Source: Nocardioidaceae bacterium (GTDB taxonomy: Bacteria; Actinomycetota; Actinomycetes; Propionibacteriales; Nocardioidaceae). Taken from it: a stretch of 16,274 nt of DNA. The position numbers and the translations under genes were made by a program. Below the pieces are notes generated by a model. The model was not told the origin of the DNA and ran no database searches. It saw only the letters and a list, made by a program, of their open reading frames with translations. Positions 13,505 through 16,274 of the stretch are shown here, one piece after another. The stretch's first letter is position 1. Each line of letters starts with the position of its first letter. The stretch covers positions 1-16,274 of the forward strand of contig JAICRS010000043.1 of NCBI GenBank assembly GCA_025966335.1. Direction: 5' to 3'.

Positions 13505-13579
13505 TGGGGTATGGTGTAATTGGCAGCACGACTGGTTCTGGTCCAGTTAGTCTAGGTTCGAGTCCTAGTACCCCAGCCA
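13505..13579 (+). tRNA. tRNA-Gln (anticodon CTG)
   Basis: A full cloverleaf can be traced. The acceptor TGGGGTA (13505-13511) pairs with TACCCCA (13569-13575), with discriminator G at 13576 and encoded CCA (13577-13579). The anticodon stem ACTGG/CCAGT encloses the loop TTCTGGT, giving anticodon CTG, which reads CAG. The T arm contains GGTTCGAGTCC. Without CCA the molecule is 72 bases long. It is followed by an intrinsic terminator. Confidence 0.97.
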
Positions 13580-13596
13580 ATTGTTCGGCCAAGCAC

Positions 13597-13630
13597 CGCG
13601 GTTCCGGTCATCCGGAGCCGCGATTTTGTT
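13597..13630 (+). terminator. Intrinsic terminator after tRNA-Gln
   Basis: CGCGGTTCCGG (13597-13607), loop TCAT, CCGGAGCCGCG (13612-13622) form an 11-bp stem with one T-G wobble, followed by ATTTTGTT. It should end the tRNA-Gln transcript. The T-rich tail also contributes the -35 of the tRNA-Glu promoter. Confidence 0.82.
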
Positions 13631-13654
13631 GCTGGGGAGACGCTTCGGTAAGGT
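13626..13654 (+). promoter_or_regulatory. tRNA-Glu promoter (TTGTTG, 17 bases, TAAGGT)
   Basis: TTGTTG (13626-13631) and TAAGGT (13649-13654) have the ideal 17-base spacing. The tRNA starts at 13683, leaving about 20 bases of leader. The -35 overlaps the T tract of the preceding terminator, so the two tRNA genes are packed as independent units with overlapping signals. Confidence 0.72.
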
Positions 13655-13682
13655 CTCTCCTCGTTGCTCTCACGAGCGACAT

Positions 13683-13758
13683 GCCCCCGTTGTGTAGCGG
13701 CCTAGCACGCCGCCCTCTCAAGGCGGTAGCGCCGGTTCGAATCCGGTCGGGGGTACCA
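13683..13758 (+). tRNA. tRNA-Glu (anticodon CTC)
   Basis: The acceptor GCCCCCG (13683-13689) pairs with CGGGGGT (13748-13754), the first pair being G-T. Discriminator A is at 13755 and encoded CCA at 13756-13758. The anticodon stem CCGCC/GGCGG holds the loop CTCTCAA, anticodon CTC, which reads GAG. The T arm GGTTCGAATCC is standard. It is the second probable GltX substrate encoded next to gltX. Confidence 0.97.
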
Positions 13759-13775
13759 CGCTGAACAGGGGTTCG

Positions 13776-13795
13776 GGCCAGCGGAAACGCTGGCC
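13776..13795 (+). terminator. Strong hairpin after tRNA-Glu, probable terminator
   Basis: GGCCAGCG (13776-13783), tetraloop GAAA, CGCTGGCC (13788-13795) form a perfect 8-bp stem closed by a very stable GNRA loop. It begins 17 bases after the tRNA CCA end. The following sequence, GGGTCCTCTT, is pyrimidine-rich but lacks a real T run, so it may be a U-poor terminator of the kind common in Actinobacteria, or a 3' stabilising element. Confidence 0.6.
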
Positions 13796-13855
13796 GGGTC
13801 CTCTTCCGCATTGTCCGGCTATGACCGGCTGAAACCGGCGTTTTACCCGGACCCA

Positions 13856-13888
13856 CACGAGTGCCGCTGCAGACACCTTGAACTCGTG
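13856..13888. repeat. Inverted repeat CACGAGT-N19-ACTCGTG upstream of the SixA gene
   Basis: CACGAGT (13856-13862) and ACTCGTG (13882-13888) are perfect inverted copies 19 bases apart. A TAGCCT -10-like hexamer (13895-13900) follows seven bases later, so the repeat sits where the -35 region of the SixA promoter would be. It could be an operator or chance. The rest of the gap 13796-13935 holds several CCGG-containing short repeats and no gene. Confidence 0.4.
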
Positions 13889-13935
13889 CCGGGGTAGCCT
13901 GACCGGCAGGACTCGGAGACACGAGGAGCAGGTCC

Positions 13936-14415
13936 GTGAGCACCCTGATCCTGCTGCGGCACGGCAAGTCGGATTGGTCGGGCGACGAACCCGACCACCT
14001 GCGACCACTAGCCGCACGTGGACGACTTCAGGTTCCCGAGGCTGGCCGGTGGCTCGCAGACAACGTCGGCGTCATCGACCTGGCTGTCGTCTCCTCCGCG
14101 GAACGCACGCGTGAGACCTGGCGACTCGCGGCCGCCGAGCTCGCGGTCCCTCCGCCGGTCCGAGAAGACGATCGCGTGTACGCCGGCTCCGCACCCTCGC
14201 TCCTCGGTGTCTTGCAGGAGCTGCCCGACGAGGTGGCGACGGTGGTTCTGGTTGGCCATAACCCGGGAGTCGAGGACCTGGTGGCGAGCCTGACCGGTCG
14301 CTGGGTGCCGATGCCGACCTCTGCGCTGGCCGTCATCGATCTCTCAGGGCCTTGGTCTGCCGTGGCGAACACTGCCGCTGAGCTGCGAGCGCAGGGACGC
14401 CCGCCTGCGGGCTGA
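13936..14415 (+). CDS. sixA: SixA-type histidine phosphatase
   Basis: A 159-residue member of the histidine phosphatase (phosphoglycerate mutase-like) superfamily, of the short SixA kind that removes phosphate from phosphohistidine or related small substrates. The catalytic RHG is in LILLRHGKSDW (R8, H9, G10); SSAERTRETW (R57) and VLVGHNPG (second catalytic H108) are intact. No signal peptide is seen. The GTG start has GAGGAG at 13923-13928, seven bases upstream, a good ribosome site. It is a single gene after the two tRNAs and convergent with trkA. Its codon use includes CGA, CTA, CTT, CGT and GTT that are scarce in the genes to its left. No phosphotransfer protein is encoded nearby, so the substrate cannot be inferred. 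Confidence 0.9.
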   Translation: MSTLILLRHGKSDWSGDEPDHLRPLAARGRLQVPEAGRWLADNVGVIDLAVVSSAERTRETWRLAAAELAVPPPVREDDRVYAGSAPSLLGVLQELPDEVATVVLVGHNPGVEDLVASLTGRWVPMPTSALAVIDLSGPWSAVANTAAELRAQGRPPAG

Positions 14416-14467
14416 GATCGCATCCACCTGACCCAATCTTCAACCGGTTTCGCCGGGATGATTCGTC

Positions 14468-14544
14468 GCCGGATCCGCTCACATCCAGCGCCGGAAGGCG
14501 GCGGTGTGATGTAGTCGAATCCGCGCACATCACTGCCGGATCCG
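14468..14544. repeat. Repeat-rich convergent intergenic region (SixA/trkA)
   Basis: The 151 bases between the convergent sixA and trkA genes contain no credible ORF. GCCGGATCCG occurs twice (14468-14477 and 14535-14544). The blocks ATCCGCTCACATC and ATCCGCGCACATC are near-identical direct copies. GTGATGT (14506-14512) and ACATCAC (14527-14533) form an inverted pair. This may fold as a bidirectional termination structure; no T tract is present. Confidence 0.5.
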
Positions 14545-14552
14545 GGCGCTTT

Positions 14553-14579
14553 CAACATCGGGATGGTCACCGAATGTTG
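14553..14579. terminator. Weak hairpin over the trkA stop codon, possible terminator
   Basis: CAACATCGG (14553-14561) and CCG-A-ATGTTG (14570-14579) pair as nine base pairs with one bulged A around an eight-base loop. The structure spans the trkA stop. There is no T tract on either side, so termination is only a possibility. Confidence 0.3.
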
Positions 14580-15238
14580 CAGAACTTCTCGACTTTGCCG
14601 GTGGGGCCACAAACGATGAGGTGGTCGTGGCGACTCACGGTGGTCTCGGGACGGGCGTAGGTGAAGTCTTCACCGGTGCGCTTGACGCCGACGACGGTGA
14701 CCCCATGTTTGCTGCGGGGTGCGGAATCGGCCAGTGTTTTGTTCCAGGTGAAGGACGGGGCGAGCGTGCGGGCGATGGAGAACTCGTCGTCGAACTCGAT
14801 GTAGTCCATCATCCCGCCGGTGAGCATGTGGGCGACGCGTTCGCCCATGGAGAACTCCGGATAGATGACGTGGTGGGCGCCGACCCGTTCCAGGATGGCG
14901 CCGTGCTTGCGGGTGATGGCCTTGGCCCAGATGTCGGGGACACCGGCCTCGGCGAGCGCGAGGACGGTGAGGACGCTGGCCTCGATGTCAGTGCCGATCG
15001 CGACCACCGCGCGCCCGAAGTCAGCGACGCCCAGTTGGCGCAATGCCTGGTCGTCGGTGGTGTCGGCTTGGGCGACGTGGGTCAGCTCATCGGCCCACCG
15101 GTCGACCAAGGCTTGGTTCTCGTCGATGGCCAGGACTTCTTGTCCCATCCGGACGAGGGAGTCGGCGACGGCGGAGCCGAAGCGGCCGAGGCCGATGATG
15201 ACCACGGACGTGGGGGTGGGATTCCTGAACTTAGCCAA
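14567..15238 (-). CDS. trkA: TrkA/KtrA-type potassium uptake regulatory subunit (RCK)
   Basis: A 223-residue cytoplasmic gating subunit that forms a ring under the TrkH/KtrB channel and senses nucleotides. The RCK-N Rossmann fold begins with VVIIGLGRFGSAVADSL (12-28), with the acidic ribose-binding residue D39 in LAIDENQ. The nucleotide-binding loop VVAIGTDIEASVL (78-90) and a small RCK-C domain (about 140-220) follow. A single RCK unit makes it KtrA-like rather than the two-unit E. coli TrkA. The start is a TTG at 15238, which overlaps the trkH stop by eight bases; GAGGAG at 15254-15249 lies ten bases upstream inside trkH, and homology starts there. Translation is therefore probably coupled to trkH. 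Confidence 0.93.
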   Translation of the reverse strand: MAKFRNPTPTSVVIIGLGRFGSAVADSLVRMGQEVLAIDENQALVDRWADELTHVAQADTTDDQALRQLGVADFGRAVVAIGTDIEASVLTVLALAEAGVPDIWAKAITRKHGAILERVGAHHVIYPEFSMGERVAHMLTGGMMDYIEFDDEFSIARTLAPSFTWNKTLADSAPRSKHGVTVVGVKRTGEDFTYARPETTVSRHDHLIVCGPTGKVEKFCNIR

Positions 15239-16274
15239 TGACGGGTCGCTCCTCAGGAAGTTGGAAGTGGCGGTGGCGGGACTTGAGCGCGAGCGCGGAG
15301 GCGACGGTGATGGTGCCGACGCGGCCGACGAACATCAAGACCATGAGCGTGAGCTCGGCTGCCGGCGGCAAATCGGGGGTGATACCGGTGGAGAGGCCGA
15401 CGGTGGCGAACGCGGAGATGGTCTCGAAAAGGACCACGTCCAGGGCGTAGTCGGTGAGGAGCAGGATGACCATGGTGCCGGCGGCGATGGCTGCGATCGC
15501 GAGCAGGACCACGGTGAGGGCTTGCCGGAGTGTCTGGCCGCCGATGCGGCGGTGGGCGATGTTGGTGTCGCGTTCGCCTCGCACCTCGGACCAGATGACG
15601 AACGCGAGGAGGAAGAAGGTGGTGACCTTAATGCCACCGGCGGTACCGCCGGAGCCGCCGCCGATGAACATGAGGACGTAGTTGACCGCCATAGTTTCCG
15701 GGGTGATCTGGGCGTAGTCGATGCTGTTGAACCCGGCCGTGCGGGGCACCACTCCGCCGGTGACGCCACCAACGACCTTGCCCCACGGGCTCAGTTCACC
15801 GACGGTGCCGTTGTTGTCCCATTCGAGGACGAGGAATGCTCCGATTCCGGCCACGAGCAGGAGCAAGGAGCCGTAGAAGGTGAGCCGGGTGTGCACCGTC
15901 CACTCGCGAGGCGTGCGCCACCGGCGGCGCAATTCGAAAAGCACTGGGAATCCGATGCCTCCGATGATGATGGCGACACAGATGGGGAACATGATCCAGG
16001 CGTCAGCCACGAACCCGATGAGGTTGTCGGAGTACAGCGCGAACCCGGCGTTGTTAAACGCTGAGATTGAGTGGAACACCCCGTGCCAGGCCGCCTCGTG
16101 CCATGTGTCGTCATAGCGCTGGCGGAACCGTGCCGCCAACACCAAGGCGAAGGCCGCCTCAAAGGTGACCATAGTGACCGCCACGCGGCGCACCACATGC
16201 CGCACGTCTCCGATGTACAGCGTGTGCGTTTCGGCCTGTGCGATGAGCGATGACTTGAGCCGCAGCCTGCCGCC
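15231..16274 (-). CDS. TrkH/KtrB-type potassium transporter subunit (5' partial)
   Basis: Membrane pore subunit of a Trk/Ktr potassium uptake system. The frame stays open to the window edge, and residues before the GTG at 16205 (LYIGDVRHVVRRV) match the family, so the N-terminus and the first pore loop are outside the window. Three of the four selectivity-filter loops are visible: SAFNNAGF, PRTAGFNS and SAFATVGLSTG. The gating-loop segment GGSGGTAGGIKVTTF is present, as is the late GRVGTITV. Spacing of hydrophobic helices fits four MPM repeats, and the short C-terminus favours KtrB. It overlaps trkA by eight bases, giving channel plus regulator in one transcript read right to left. Ion specificity (K+ or K+/Na+) cannot be fixed. 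Confidence 0.93.
   Translation of the reverse strand, partial: GGRLRLKSSLIAQAETHTLYIGDVRHVVRRVAVTMVTFEAAFALVLAARFRQRYDDTWHEAAWHGVFHSISAFNNAGFALYSDNLIGFVADAWIMFPICVAIIIGGIGFPVLFELRRRWRTPREWTVHTRLTFYGSLLLLVAGIGAFLVLEWDNNGTVGELSPWGKVVGGVTGGVVPRTAGFNSIDYAQITPETMAVNYVLMFIGGGSGGTAGGIKVTTFFLLAFVIWSEVRGERDTNIAHRRIGGQTLRQALTVVLLAIAAIAAGTMVILLLTDYALDVVLFETISAFATVGLSTGITPDLPPAAELTLMVLMFVGRVGTITVASALALKSRHRHFQLPEERPVIG

Noticed and set aside
1..16274. CRISPR array, insertion sequence, prophage or toxin-antitoxin pair
   Set aside because: No regularly spaced direct repeats, transposase, integrase or phage-like genes are visible on either strand. The CPBP (Abi-type) protein alone is not evidence of a phage-defence system.

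Overview
The window is a 16.3 kb piece of a high-GC actinobacterial chromosome. The very strong G/C third-position bias, the many GTG starts, the apparent leaderless promoters and the gene families point to Propionibacteriales (Nocardioides or Aeromicrobium type). The exact genus cannot be fixed from sequence reading alone. Coding density is very high and no stretch longer than about 150 bases lacks a recognisable gene or RNA.

Layout. (1) 1-4457 is a branched-chain amino acid block: the 3' part of ilvE (branched-chain aminotransferase), a membrane-anchored Ser/Thr protein kinase, then cimA (citramalate synthase, the threonine-independent entry to isoleucine). Directly before cimA is a complete-looking isoleucine attenuator: a nine-codon leader peptide with three consecutive Ile codons, a GC-rich hairpin that begins at its stop codon, and an intrinsic terminator with seven Ts. 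This is the most interesting signal in the window. (2) 4500-7586 holds an amidase, a TetR regulator divergent from an FMN reductase with a perfect 14-bp palindrome between them, and a small VOC protein. (3) 7593-10176 (minus strand) is a compact five-gene operon read from right to left: a protein of the type often labelled 3-methyladenine DNA glycosylase, a VOC protein, a secreted M23 peptidase, a DUF2087 protein and an MfpA/Qnr-like pentapeptide-repeat protein. Four of its genes are joined by 4-8 base overlaps. (4) 10222-13758 is a translation block: a fumarylacetoacetate hydrolase family protein overlapping gltX (glutamyl-tRNA synthetase), a CPBP membrane protease, then tRNA-Gln(CTG) and tRNA-Glu(CTC). 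Both tRNAs are likely substrates of a non-discriminating GltX. (5) 13936-16274 holds a SixA-type phosphatase and, convergent to it, a trkH/trkA (KtrB/KtrA) potassium uptake pair; trkH runs off the window. Codon choice is visibly more relaxed from the SixA gene onward.

A recurring regulatory theme is that seven start codons sit 6-7 bases after a TANNNT or CANNNT -10 element, which implies leaderless transcripts. This pattern decides several start sites.
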